DNA of 64,000 nucleotides from an uncultured Alphaproteobacteria bacterium. Lineage in GTDB: Bacteria > Pseudomonadota > Alphaproteobacteria > Rhodobacterales > Rhodobacteraceae. Shown piece by piece: positions 43,401-50,236 of this stretch (position 1 is its first letter; each line of letters begins with the position of its first letter). Location of the stretch: positions 37,729-101,728 of the forward strand of contig CACJUU010000007.1 in the NCBI GenBank assembly GCA_902596605.1. The letters are read 5' to 3'. A program made the position numbers and the translations under genes. The notes under the pieces are model-generated. The model had not been told where the DNA came from, searched no databases, and saw only the letters and a program-made list of their open reading frames with translations.

Positions 43401-45850
43401 AAATCTAGCCTATCTACACCTGGCACCATATCGAAATTCATTTTTGCTGCGAAATCTCTAAAAAACTTGTTCGCAAAAACTAATTTATCGTCATTACTCC
43501 ATATTGCCACTGCCGTTGACTTAAATTCATCAATACCTCTTTTAATTCTGTCCAGCTCATTCTGCTGTTTTTTGATCTCAGATATATCAGTATAACTTTG
43601 GATGAAAGAGCCATCTTCTAGGCCAACATTTGTTGAAAGCCAATCTCGATCATCAATCTGCATTTCTCTAGAATAGCCTTCTTTTTTTTCCCTCAACATA
43701 TCAACTGTCTTATCTAGATAGCCTTTGATAGAGACACCTTCAGGTAGATAAAAAGCACCTTTATCAACGGTATTCTTGAACATATCATACCTGGAGCATC
43801 CTTTGACCAATTCGTAACCTAGATTATGTTGAACTTTCTTCGCTGCCTCATTAGCAAAAAACAAATTCTGATCTTGATCCCACACTATAACTCCTGAAGA
43901 CATTGCATCAACAGCATCAGACAATCTTTCAAGATCTTTTTGCTGTTTCTTTAGTTCAGTTATGTATGTGTAAGACTGTATGTAGGACTCATCCTCCAAA
44001 ATAATCTGGCTATTTAACATATACTCATCTTTCACCTTTATCTCTGTAGTCACACCCTCCTTTTTTTCTTTAATATTATCATATGACTCTTTTACCCAGT
44101 CGTTTATTGATTTGCCTTTTGGTATTGGTGAGTATCCAGCTTTCTGTTGATGTTCAAGCATATCGTGTCTAGAAACACCTTGTTTAAATTCAAACCCAAA
44201 TGGATTATCTCTCATTTCTTTGTTAGCAAAAACCAACTTATGATTTTTATCCCAAACGATTATTCCGCCAGACATCTTATCTATCGCCTCATATAACCTA
44301 TTCAATTCAGATTCCCTTTGTTTCTGAAAAGAGATATCAGTTATTATCTGCATCCAATCACCGCTCTGAAGCCTAAATGCCGTATTAAGCCAAAATTCTT
44401 TTTTGCCTTTTGACTCGGTTGTGAATTCTAAATTTGCACCCTTTTCAGAATGATCAATTAATTCCATGAAAGACTCGTGAACCTCTCTTGCTGTCCGTTC
44501 ACCATATGAAATAAATCCCTTTGATACTGAGTGCTCTAGAAACTCAACCCTATCCGTACCTGCTACCAAATCATATCCAGTACTTTTTTTAGTAAAGTCC
44601 CTCAAAAACTTGTTGGCATAGATTAGCTTATTGTCATTACTCCAAAAAGAGACCCCACTGTTTACTTGTTCAATACCTAATTGTAGTCTCTTCAACTCTT
44701 TTTCTTGTTTTTTAAGGAAAGTGACATCTGACATTATCTGTAAGATATTTCCGTTATCTAGTCTTTTCTCACTAACCATAGTGTAAGAGCCGTCTGATAG
44801 ACTATAGGTTGTAGTATTTTCACCCTTGAATTCTTGAAAATATTTTACTGCTTTTTTTGCCCAACTTTGCTTGGTTTCATCATCTGGAATATTGTAGAAA
44901 TTATTTTCAATTTGACTTTCAACACTCTCATCCCAAGTCATTCCAACTTCAGTTTTTATACCAAAAGAATTATTCTTTTCTTCAATATATTTATTGTATT
45001 TTAATAATTTTAGGTCTTTATCCCAAAGCTGAATGCCATGGGACATATTGTCAATTGCCTCTGTCAGCAGGCGCTCTTGAGATTCTTTTTTTTCCAAATC
45101 AGTGACGTCATTAAGGATCGTTAGTATTCCTCCATCATCAAGCTTATTTTCTGTTCTGATGACAGTTTTACCGTTTCTGTATCTAACTTTTGTCGATTTA
45201 GACGTAAGCTCAGCTCGTTCCTTTAATCTTTTTTCAACAAATTTTTCTACAGAAAAGTCTTTAGGTACGGAATATAACTTTCTTGCAAACTGACTTGCCA
45301 AAAACTCTGAATAAGACATCCCTTCATTTAATTCTATTCCATCACTAAGATTCTCATTTATTGCCAGCTCATTTGCTTTTATTAATTTTTCATCTTTATC
45401 CCAAAACATTACATGGGAAGGTATAGAGTCTATAGCATTAGAGAGCCTGCTTTGCATTTCAGCACTATTTTTACTCTCAGTTACATCAGTAATAACAGTT
45501 ATCATATGTCCGTCATTAGAGGCTGTTTCTCTAACGTTTAACCAAATACCATTTTCGAGCTTAGATTCATTCTCAATTGGCTTTTTGTCTTTACGTGCTT
45601 GTTTCCTAATCGCAAATCTTTGTTTAATATTTTCTGACGTAAGTTGGAATTCAGGTTTCTTTGATGCTTCTTCATAGGACCGGCCAAAGTTTATTCCGAT
45701 CTTAGGTTCACTAAGCATATTATTTTTAAAAATATCTCTGTATATAGAATTGAAACCGATCAAATTGTCTCCTTCATCCCAAATAGCAAGACCCTGGTTT
45801 GCATTATCAAATGCATCGAACATAGCCATCATTGCTTTGGAATCAGTCAT
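40439..45850 (-). CDS. Multi-PAS hybrid histidine kinase with two receivers
   Basis: A 1803-residue cytosolic sensor kinase without membrane helices. The N-terminal 1250 residues are about ten PAS-like repeats of 115-130 residues, each with a core like IVWDKNHKLVFANK and an end like IQIITDIT or MSDVT followed by a KKQQKELERL-type linker. HisKA has the phospho-His1307 in MSHELRTPLNAVIGL, HATPase has NLISNAAKFCENG and the Gly-rich TGLGLTIVQNL, then receivers 1 (Asp near residue 1602, ITLDILMPEMDG) and 2 (Asp near 1728, LILLDLMMPKMNG). PAS repeats resemble the PAS_7 type and differ in detail; two are especially alike (see findings). A small regulator and a cyclase follow. Confidence 0.93.
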   Translation of the reverse strand: MTDSKAMMAMFDAFDNANQGLAIWDEGDNLIGFNSIYRDIFKNNMLSEPKIGINFGRSYEEASKKPEFQLTSENIKQRFAIRKQARKDKKPIENESKLENGIWLNVRETASNDGHMITVITDVTESKNSAEMQSRLSNAIDSIPSHVMFWDKDEKLIKANELAINENLSDGIELNEGMSYSEFLASQFARKLYSVPKDFSVEKFVEKRLKERAELTSKSTKVRYRNGKTVIRTENKLDDGGILTILNDVTDLEKKESQERLLTEAIDNMSHGIQLWDKDLKLLKYNKYIEEKNNSFGIKTEVGMTWDESVESQIENNFYNIPDDETKQSWAKKAVKYFQEFKGENTTTYSLSDGSYTMVSEKRLDNGNILQIMSDVTFLKKQEKELKRLQLGIEQVNSGVSFWSNDNKLIYANKFLRDFTKKSTGYDLVAGTDRVEFLEHSVSKGFISYGERTAREVHESFMELIDHSEKGANLEFTTESKGKKEFWLNTAFRLQSGDWMQIITDISFQKQRESELNRLYEAIDKMSGGIIVWDKNHKLVFANKEMRDNPFGFEFKQGVSRHDMLEHQQKAGYSPIPKGKSINDWVKESYDNIKEKKEGVTTEIKVKDEYMLNSQIILEDESYIQSYTYITELKKQQKDLERLSDAVDAMSSGVIVWDQDQNLFFANEAAKKVQHNLGYELVKGCSRYDMFKNTVDKGAFYLPEGVSIKGYLDKTVDMLREKKEGYSREMQIDDRDWLSTNVGLEDGSFIQSYTDISEIKKQQNELDRIKRGIDEFKSTAVAIWSNDDKLVFANKFFRDFAAKMNFDMVPGVDRLDFLRKQFSIGAITTEEKSPEAYAKRLKRDMDNNPDGARFEFVFSSDEGQRNALQSAVKLESGDWIQIITDITLVKSQQKELEKLSDGIQKLVNPIIIWDSNNKVFFCNQAAVDVQSHWDFELKPGVEREAMLQNLLEKGILDLPPGMNLKEFIGFQKGRMVESKEGITVESRSGDITYLATSRLLDDGGFIQNYTDISEIKEHEELIESQRERFDRVLGDLQAIVFESDLENNKVTYEIPSALKETWGEISTSGTQEEGYKNLRNDFLKPYKDAFRDHVTGKTQEVSVEHINVHEGKEVWYQTRAKATFENGRATKLTGIVENIDKRKSLELEVQKAQKQVYDAINNIEGGVILWSSDDRVILINSYMEKLTGEKLNEGIHYRDLVRLFIEKGLLQLDGQNSEAWIEERLEARKKVTGFEEQTMPPARDGRSFKMSGRRLPDKTFIQIFTDVTDLKQREIELEKIVNELNIAKEQADGANKAKSQFLANMSHELRTPLNAVIGLTEMLKEDAEDDGNDDYLEPLERIHGASKHLLNLINDVLDLSKIEAGKVELYNENFSLPALLEEVADTSRTLVEQKNNQLLLNIEPGIAFINADVTRTKQIVLNLISNAAKFCENGNISINVRSKKSAKKRLIEIDVKDTGIGMTQEQIDKLFHAFTQADASTTRKYGGTGLGLTIVQNLAKLMGGDVSVNSKLGRGTTFKVTIQDIEVEKASGVDAEDLESLNRQTALVSKKDGKSTILVIDDDPTIRDLMTRHLEKNNFSVLQALDGAQGIKMAREYKPDAITLDILMPEMDGWSVLRTLKADKQVSDIPVVMASIIDEKKKGFSLGAADYLSKPVERDRLIDSISKLLGGKAGKVVLIVEDNDDLRFTVREALTSAEYIVLEASNGQEALDVLNNKDNQTPDLILLDLMMPKMNGFEFLEAYRKDFENQAPVVVITGADLDEDDKKFLSSETSRVLEKSSMSDTGIADHLVKTIESVAGVSK

Positions 45851-45927
45851 GTGCCCCTCCCTGGATTAATACCAATCTCGCTCTTTTATATTAAATAACG
45901 ATTCGTTCTTAATTTGAATTTATTTTA

Positions 45928-46461
45928 TTAAAATTCTAATAAATATTTTGACTCAACGCCGAGCTTTTCGAGTTTTGTTCCACCACCTAATTCAGGAAGA
46001 TTAATAACAAAACCAGCGCCAACAATTATTTTATCTTGGAATTTCTTAATCAAATCAAGTGCTGCTATAACCGTTCCACCTGTTGCTAATAGATCATCAA
46101 TTATTAGAAGATTGGTGTGCCCATCGAGCGCATCAGTATGTATATGCATATCCGTTGCCCCATACTCAAGTTCATATGAAACAGAGTGCGTTTTAAATGG
46201 TAGCTTCTGAGGTTTTCTGAGTGGGATAAACGCAGTATTTAAATTGTAAGCTAGAGCTCCCGCCATTATGAATCCCCTAGACTCAATACTTAAAATTGCA
46301 TCTATCTGATATGCTTTCCATTGATTTGTCATAGCATTAATCATTTTTTTGAATAAATGTGGATTTTGAAGAAGTGTAGTAATATCCCTGAATTGAACAC
46401 CCTGAACTGGATAATCCGGAACTGTCCTAATACTATCTTTCAGATCCTGAAACTCTTTCAT
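45928..46461 (-). CDS. apt: Adenine phosphoribosyltransferase
   Basis: A 177-residue type I phosphoribosyltransferase that salvages adenine with PRPP to give AMP. The PRPP motif is LLIIDDLLATGGTVIAA near residues 116-132, the N-terminal PVQGVQFRDITTLL is typical of Apt, and IESRGFIMAGALAYNL contributes the purine site. The length is normal. The start at 46461 overlaps the end of the upstream EamA gene by 29 bases, so it is translationally coupled to it. No other purine gene is near. Confidence 0.95.
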   Translation of the reverse strand: MKEFQDLKDSIRTVPDYPVQGVQFRDITTLLQNPHLFKKMINAMTNQWKAYQIDAILSIESRGFIMAGALAYNLNTAFIPLRKPQKLPFKTHSVSYELEYGATDMHIHTDALDGHTNLLIIDDLLATGGTVIAALDLIKKFQDKIIVGAGFVINLPELGGGTKLEKLGVESKYLLEF

Positions 46462-47332
46462 AACTTTGTCCCCTTTCCTCTGCTTTTATATTAATATAGT
46501 TCCCAACAAATACTAATATCGACCCCAAAACTAAGTGCCATGTAAGAAATTCATTATAAAATAGGTACCCTACCACAGAAATTAGGGGTAGCCTTACAAA
46601 ATCAATCGGCATTACTACAGAAACTGGCGCTAAACTGAATGCCTTTGTCATGCAAAGATGTGCAGTCAAACCTGTGACAGAAACGACGAGTAAAAATGGC
46701 AAGTCAGACTTTGTCGGTAATTTGATTGTGAGATCATACCCTGCGCAAATGAGACTAAACACCGTTTGCATAATAACTAACCAAAAGAGTATACAGGTTA
46801 AACCAAATGTACGGGTCAGTAACTTAGTAGCAATAGCTGTTGCTGCAAAACAAATAGGTAGAAGAAATGCTGCTACCAATGCCCAGCTTACCACATTTAG
46901 ATCGGGTCTTGCTACAAACATTATACCTATAAAACCGATCGCTGCTGCGAAAAGCTTTTCCTTTGTTAATAGCTCGCCCAAAAAAATAGGAGCTAGAAAT
47001 ACTATAAAAAGAGGGGTTGAAAACTCGAAAGCGAATAGTTGAGAGAAAGGTATCAACGCGACAGCATAAAACCAGAAATTTTGACCGCCAAAATGACTTA
47101 TATTTCGTAAAAAATGAAGCGAAAGCTTATCTGCCCGAATTTCCTTAAGAGTATTAAAATATTTTCCAAAAGATATAACTAAAAAAATCCCAACTAATGA
47201 CCGATAAAGCATAATCTCAAAGGTATCTAAAGACGAAAACAATTCTCTTCCCGAAACTGCCATGAGAGTGAAGGAGATCATAGTCCCTAGCATCCAGAAA
47301 ATAGACTGGGCTAAATTTGAAAATTGGGTCAT
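46433..47332 (-). CDS. EamA/DMT family transporter
   Basis: A 299-residue membrane protein with about ten hydrophobic helices in two repeats of five, as in the drug/metabolite transporter (EamA, RhaT-like) family. Recognisable pieces are the early helix pair with SLDTFEIMLYRSLVGIFL, ALIPFSQLFAFEFSTPLF and the second repeat with SVVMPIDFVRLPLISVVGYLF. The family exports or imports small metabolites; the substrate is unknown. Its 3' end runs 29 bases into apt, and it lies eight bases downstream of the SDR gene. Confidence 0.88.
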   Translation of the reverse strand: MTQFSNLAQSIFWMLGTMISFTLMAVSGRELFSSLDTFEIMLYRSLVGIFLVISFGKYFNTLKEIRADKLSLHFLRNISHFGGQNFWFYAVALIPFSQLFAFEFSTPLFIVFLAPIFLGELLTKEKLFAAAIGFIGIMFVARPDLNVVSWALVAAFLLPICFAATAIATKLLTRTFGLTCILFWLVIMQTVFSLICAGYDLTIKLPTKSDLPFLLVVSVTGLTAHLCMTKAFSLAPVSVVMPIDFVRLPLISVVGYLFYNEFLTWHLVLGSILVFVGNYINIKAEERGQSYERVSGSER

Positions 47333-47339
47333 TAAAATT

Positions 47340-48092
47340 TTATTTTTTTGGAATTTGATCTGTAAGGCCAGCTACATAGAGTCTATTCCAAGTAGGACTT
47401 ATGGTAATCTCATTTATACATACCCTTGGCGGCAGCTTAGCTAGAAATGCAACAGTCTCCGCACAGTCTTCCGGTTGAACCATTTTTGCCTTGTCTTCTT
47501 TGGAGACGGGTATGGGCCTTTTATCAAGAATTGGGGTCGCCACTTCACCAGGGCAAATAGCACAAGCTCTCACACCAAAGTGACCTGCCTCCATGTTTAT
47601 GCCTTCGGTCAAAGCATTTACACCGTGTTTAGCTGCTGTATATGCGGGTCCTGTGAGTGTGGTCACATATTTCCCTGCCCAAGATGAGATATTTATAATT
47701 AAACCCTCTCTTTGCTCCTTCATTTTTTCTAACACTAAGCGATTTGTATAAAACACACCGTTCAAATCTATTTTTATAATTTGATCGAAATCTTCATCTG
47801 ACACATTATGCCAGTTTCTGTTCCTCGCGTTTAAACCTGCACTAGCAACTAATACATCTATTCGACCATAGTCTGAGATGATATTCTTAAACACCCCTTC
47901 CACATCTTCCGAATTGGAGACATCAAGAGGCTTCGCCGAGGCCTGTCCTTCGCATTTTGAGGCCACTGAGTCAAGAGCCTCCTTGGTTCTCCCAGAAAGT
48001 ACAACAATGAAACCCTCTTCTGAAAGCTTAATAGCGGATGCCTCGCCAATACCTGATCCTGCTCCAGTTATCCATGCGACTTTATTTACCAT
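47340..48092 (-). CDS. Classical short-chain dehydrogenase/reductase
   Basis: A 250-residue SDR. The NAD(P)-binding motif is AWITGAGSGIGEASA near residue 6, the conserved NNAG position reads VASAGLNA, and the catalytic Ser-Tyr-Lys are in INISSWAGK and YTAAKHGVNAL. The Arg in VVLSGRTKEAL after the second strand suggests NADP. The C-terminal PRVCINEITISPTWN segment resembles the substrate-proximal end of YdfG-type enzymes. It is the first gene of the run SDR, EamA transporter, apt on the minus strand and is divergent from the cold-shock gene. Confidence 0.92.
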   Translation of the reverse strand: MVNKVAWITGAGSGIGEASAIKLSEEGFIVVLSGRTKEALDSVASKCEGQASAKPLDVSNSEDVEGVFKNIISDYGRIDVLVASAGLNARNRNWHNVSDEDFDQIIKIDLNGVFYTNRLVLEKMKEQREGLIINISSWAGKYVTTLTGPAYTAAKHGVNALTEGINMEAGHFGVRACAICPGEVATPILDKRPIPVSKEDKAKMVQPEDCAETVAFLAKLPPRVCINEITISPTWNRLYVAGLTDQIPKK

Positions 48093-48323
48093 GGTAATTT
48101 CCTTTAATTTAGAATTCTTAAGTATTACAGAGATATCACTGAGTTTAACAAAAAAAATAAAATAACAAAAAATAAATTGAAAAGACGATGTAATTAGTCT
48201 ATCGCTATCATCAACGATTTTTTTAGGATAGGTTATGCTTTACCATGCTATCTGATGTATCGAGTTCTTGCTTGAGATGCAGACTAAAAGATCGGAAATA
48301 TAGACGGTCAAAGGAGATATAGT
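48093..48323 (+). promoter_or_regulatory. Leader/promoter region of the cold-shock gene
   Basis: About 230 bases between the divergent SDR and cold-shock genes. Long structured leaders are usual upstream of cold-shock genes. I see AT-rich sequence up to about 48215 followed by a more mixed stretch (48230-48300), and a strong AAAGGAG seven bases before the csp ATG. I see no defined cold-box consensus or terminator hairpin; the promoter cannot be placed exactly. Confidence 0.35.
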
Positions 48324-48530
48324 ATGACTAAAGGTATCGTAAAATGGTTCAACCAAAAAAAGGGCTACGGTTTCATAGCACCAGAGGGTGAAGACAAAGA
48401 CGTTTTTGTCCATATCACTGCTGTGCAGGCCGCAGGTTTAAAAAGACTTGATGAGGACCAAGAGGTTTCCTTTGAAATAGAGACTTCCGAGGATGGTCGT
48501 AAATCTGCCATTAATATAAAAGTCGATTAA
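48324..48530 (+). CDS. Cold-shock domain protein
   Basis: A 68-residue five-stranded OB-fold protein. RNP1 is KGYGFIAP (near residue 14) and RNP2 is DVFVHI (near residue 28), which bind single-stranded nucleic acid; [12 protein letters not shown] is the family hallmark. Proteins of this type act as RNA chaperones or antiterminators. AAAGGAG precedes the start. It is followed 29 bases later by the MttB-like gene on the same strand, perhaps on a common transcript, although an imperfect hairpin AAGCTTTTTAG...AAAAAACGCTT lies between them. Confidence 0.96.
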   Translation: MTKGIVKWFNQKKGYGFIAPEGEDKDVFVHITAVQAAGLKRLDEDQEVSFEIETSEDGRKSAINIKVD

Positions 48531-48559
48531 GCTTTTTAGTCTATTAAAAAAACGCTTCT

Positions 48560-50083
48560 ATGAGTCGACGAAGAGGATCACGTTCCCGTAGAGCTCAAAA
48601 GAGCATTGAATATGATATCTCTAAAGATTCAAGCGTGTTCGGCAGAAGCCTAAACACGCTATCTGAAAAAGACAAGGCCGAGATCGATGCTGGGGTGCAG
48701 CACATTCTCTCTGAAATAGGCTTTGAACAACTTCCGAAGTTTTTAGAAAGTTTTATTGATAATAAAACGATTATTAGAAAAAATAATCGGTTATGCTTTG
48801 GATTAGGGCTGATTGATCAGTGCCTAAAATCGTTCAACAACAAAATTTGTTTGCATCAACAAAATCGAGAGAGCTACTTAGATCTATCAAAAGGAAATGT
48901 TTATTTTGGAACAGGAGGTGCTGCTCCACTTATTTTAGACTATGAAAAAAAAATTTATCGGCCCTCTTTGGGAAGAGATCTCTTAAATGCAGCCCGAGTT
49001 GTTGATAGATTAGACAATCTGAGTTTTTTCTCTAGGCCATTAGTACTGACAGATATTACAGACCCACACCTGATGGATATCTATACAGCAGTTATATCTT
49101 TATCTGCTACCAATAAACATGTCATGACAAGCGTCGCCAACTCTAATACCGTAAAATCCTTGGCAGAAGTCTGCTACCTCATAGCTGGTGGAGAAGATGC
49201 TTTTAGGCGATCACCTTTTTTGTCTCTAAATATAAATTTCATTATTCCTCCACTTAGGTTAGATGTTGAAGCATGCGAAGTTATGAGAGAAAGTGTCAAA
49301 TACGGTATCCCTGTTATGGCAAACGTATTTGGACAGAGAGGTGCCTCTAGTCCTGTCAGCATTGTTGGATCAGTCTGTCAAACGATTGCTGAGGCATTAT
49401 CAGGTTTGTTGATATGTTGGCTTTTGGACTCAGATTCAAAAGTTATTTGTGGTCCTAGAGCCATGGTAACCGACCTAAGGACAGGTGGAATGGCTGGAGG
49501 GAGTGGAGAGCAAGCGCAAACCACCTCTTTGCTTAGTCAAATGATGCATTACTATAAGATCCCAAACTCATCGATCGCTGGTGCATCAGACAGCAATCTT
49601 CCTGATTACCAAGCAGGTTATGAGAAAGCTCTCTCAATAGCAACATCAGCACAGTCAGGAGCAAATTTAATAACACAAGCAAGCGGTATGCTTAGCGGTC
49701 TAATGGGTGTATCCCTTGAATCTTTCGTTCTCGATAATGAACTATGTGGATCAATTTTGAGTTCAATGCGTAGCATAGATGTACCAGTGCTAACCAATGA
49801 TTTAGAATCTATAAGGCAAGTAATTGAACGTGATAAGCACTTTTTAGGAGAGACTGATACCTTGAAAAGAATGAGTACTGATTTTGATTATCCAAAATCG
49901 GCAAAAAGGTTGTCACCAGAGTTATGGATGAAAGAAAAAGATGATACAATGTTAAACGAAGCCAGAAAAAACCTTGAAAAAATTCTTTCCAGCGATTTTA
50001 AGAGCCACCTAAGCCCAGAGATATTAAGAAAATTAGAAACTGATTTTGAAATAAATCTAGACATAATTAATGGACACAATTAA
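48560..50083 (+). CDS. Trimethylamine methyltransferase (MttB) family protein, no pyrrolysine
   Basis: A 507-residue protein with the MttB fold (TIM barrel). The N-terminus is Arg/Ser-rich (MSRRRGSRSRRAQ), then LSEKDKAEIDAGVQHILSEIG, a GTGGAAPLILDYE stretch near residue 118, and PRAMVTDLRTGGMAGGSGEQAQTTSLLSQM in the C-terminal half. The reading frame has no internal TAG, so it belongs to the non-pyrrolysine group, whose studied members demethylate glycine betaine or other quaternary amines onto a corrinoid protein. No corrinoid protein is next to it, so its methyl acceptor is unknown. It has no strong Shine-Dalgarno sequence and ends directly against tRNA-Arg. Confidence 0.85.
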   Translation: MSRRRGSRSRRAQKSIEYDISKDSSVFGRSLNTLSEKDKAEIDAGVQHILSEIGFEQLPKFLESFIDNKTIIRKNNRLCFGLGLIDQCLKSFNNKICLHQQNRESYLDLSKGNVYFGTGGAAPLILDYEKKIYRPSLGRDLLNAARVVDRLDNLSFFSRPLVLTDITDPHLMDIYTAVISLSATNKHVMTSVANSNTVKSLAEVCYLIAGGEDAFRRSPFLSLNINFIIPPLRLDVEACEVMRESVKYGIPVMANVFGQRGASSPVSIVGSVCQTIAEALSGLLICWLLDSDSKVICGPRAMVTDLRTGGMAGGSGEQAQTTSLLSQMMHYYKIPNSSIAGASDSNLPDYQAGYEKALSIATSAQSGANLITQASGMLSGLMGVSLESFVLDNELCGSILSSMRSIDVPVLTNDLESIRQVIERDKHFLGETDTLKRMSTDFDYPKSAKRLSPELWMKEKDDTMLNEARKNLEKILSSDFKSHLSPEILRKLETDFEINLDIINGHN

Positions 50084-50160
50084 TGGCGATGACGGAAGGA
50101 TTCGAACCCTCGACCCCCAGAGCCGAAATCTGGTGCTCTATCCAGCTGAGCTACGTCACC
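50084..50160 (-). tRNA. tRNA-Arg (anticodon UCG)
   Basis: On the minus strand the cloverleaf is complete: acceptor GGTGACG with CGTCATC, D-arm GCTC...GAGC, anticodon stem CCAGA/TCTGG with loop TTTCGGC (anticodon TCG, reads CGA), variable GGGTC, T-arm GAGGG/CCTTC with the TTCGAAT loop, then G and an encoded CCA. The length is 77 with CCA. The 3' end touches the stop codon of the MttB-like gene with no spare base, a tight convergent arrangement. Confidence 0.95.
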
Positions 50161-50236
50161 GCTTTTAAAAGACTACCATAAAACCAGACCAAAGTCCTAG
50201 AGGGTTTATCAGCATTTATTAATGAATAATCAAAAA

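Noticed and set aside
46650..47042. A 130-codon plus-strand frame inside the EamA gene
   Set aside because: Shadow of a membrane-protein gene with a normal hydrophobic pattern on the other strand.
48560..50083. Pyrrolysine-type MttB
   Set aside because: The frame has no internal TAG, and the protein reads through normally, so a pyrrolysine enzyme is not supported.
50084..50236. Integrated element at tRNA-Arg
   Set aside because: No integrase, no duplicated tRNA end and no change in gene style on either side.
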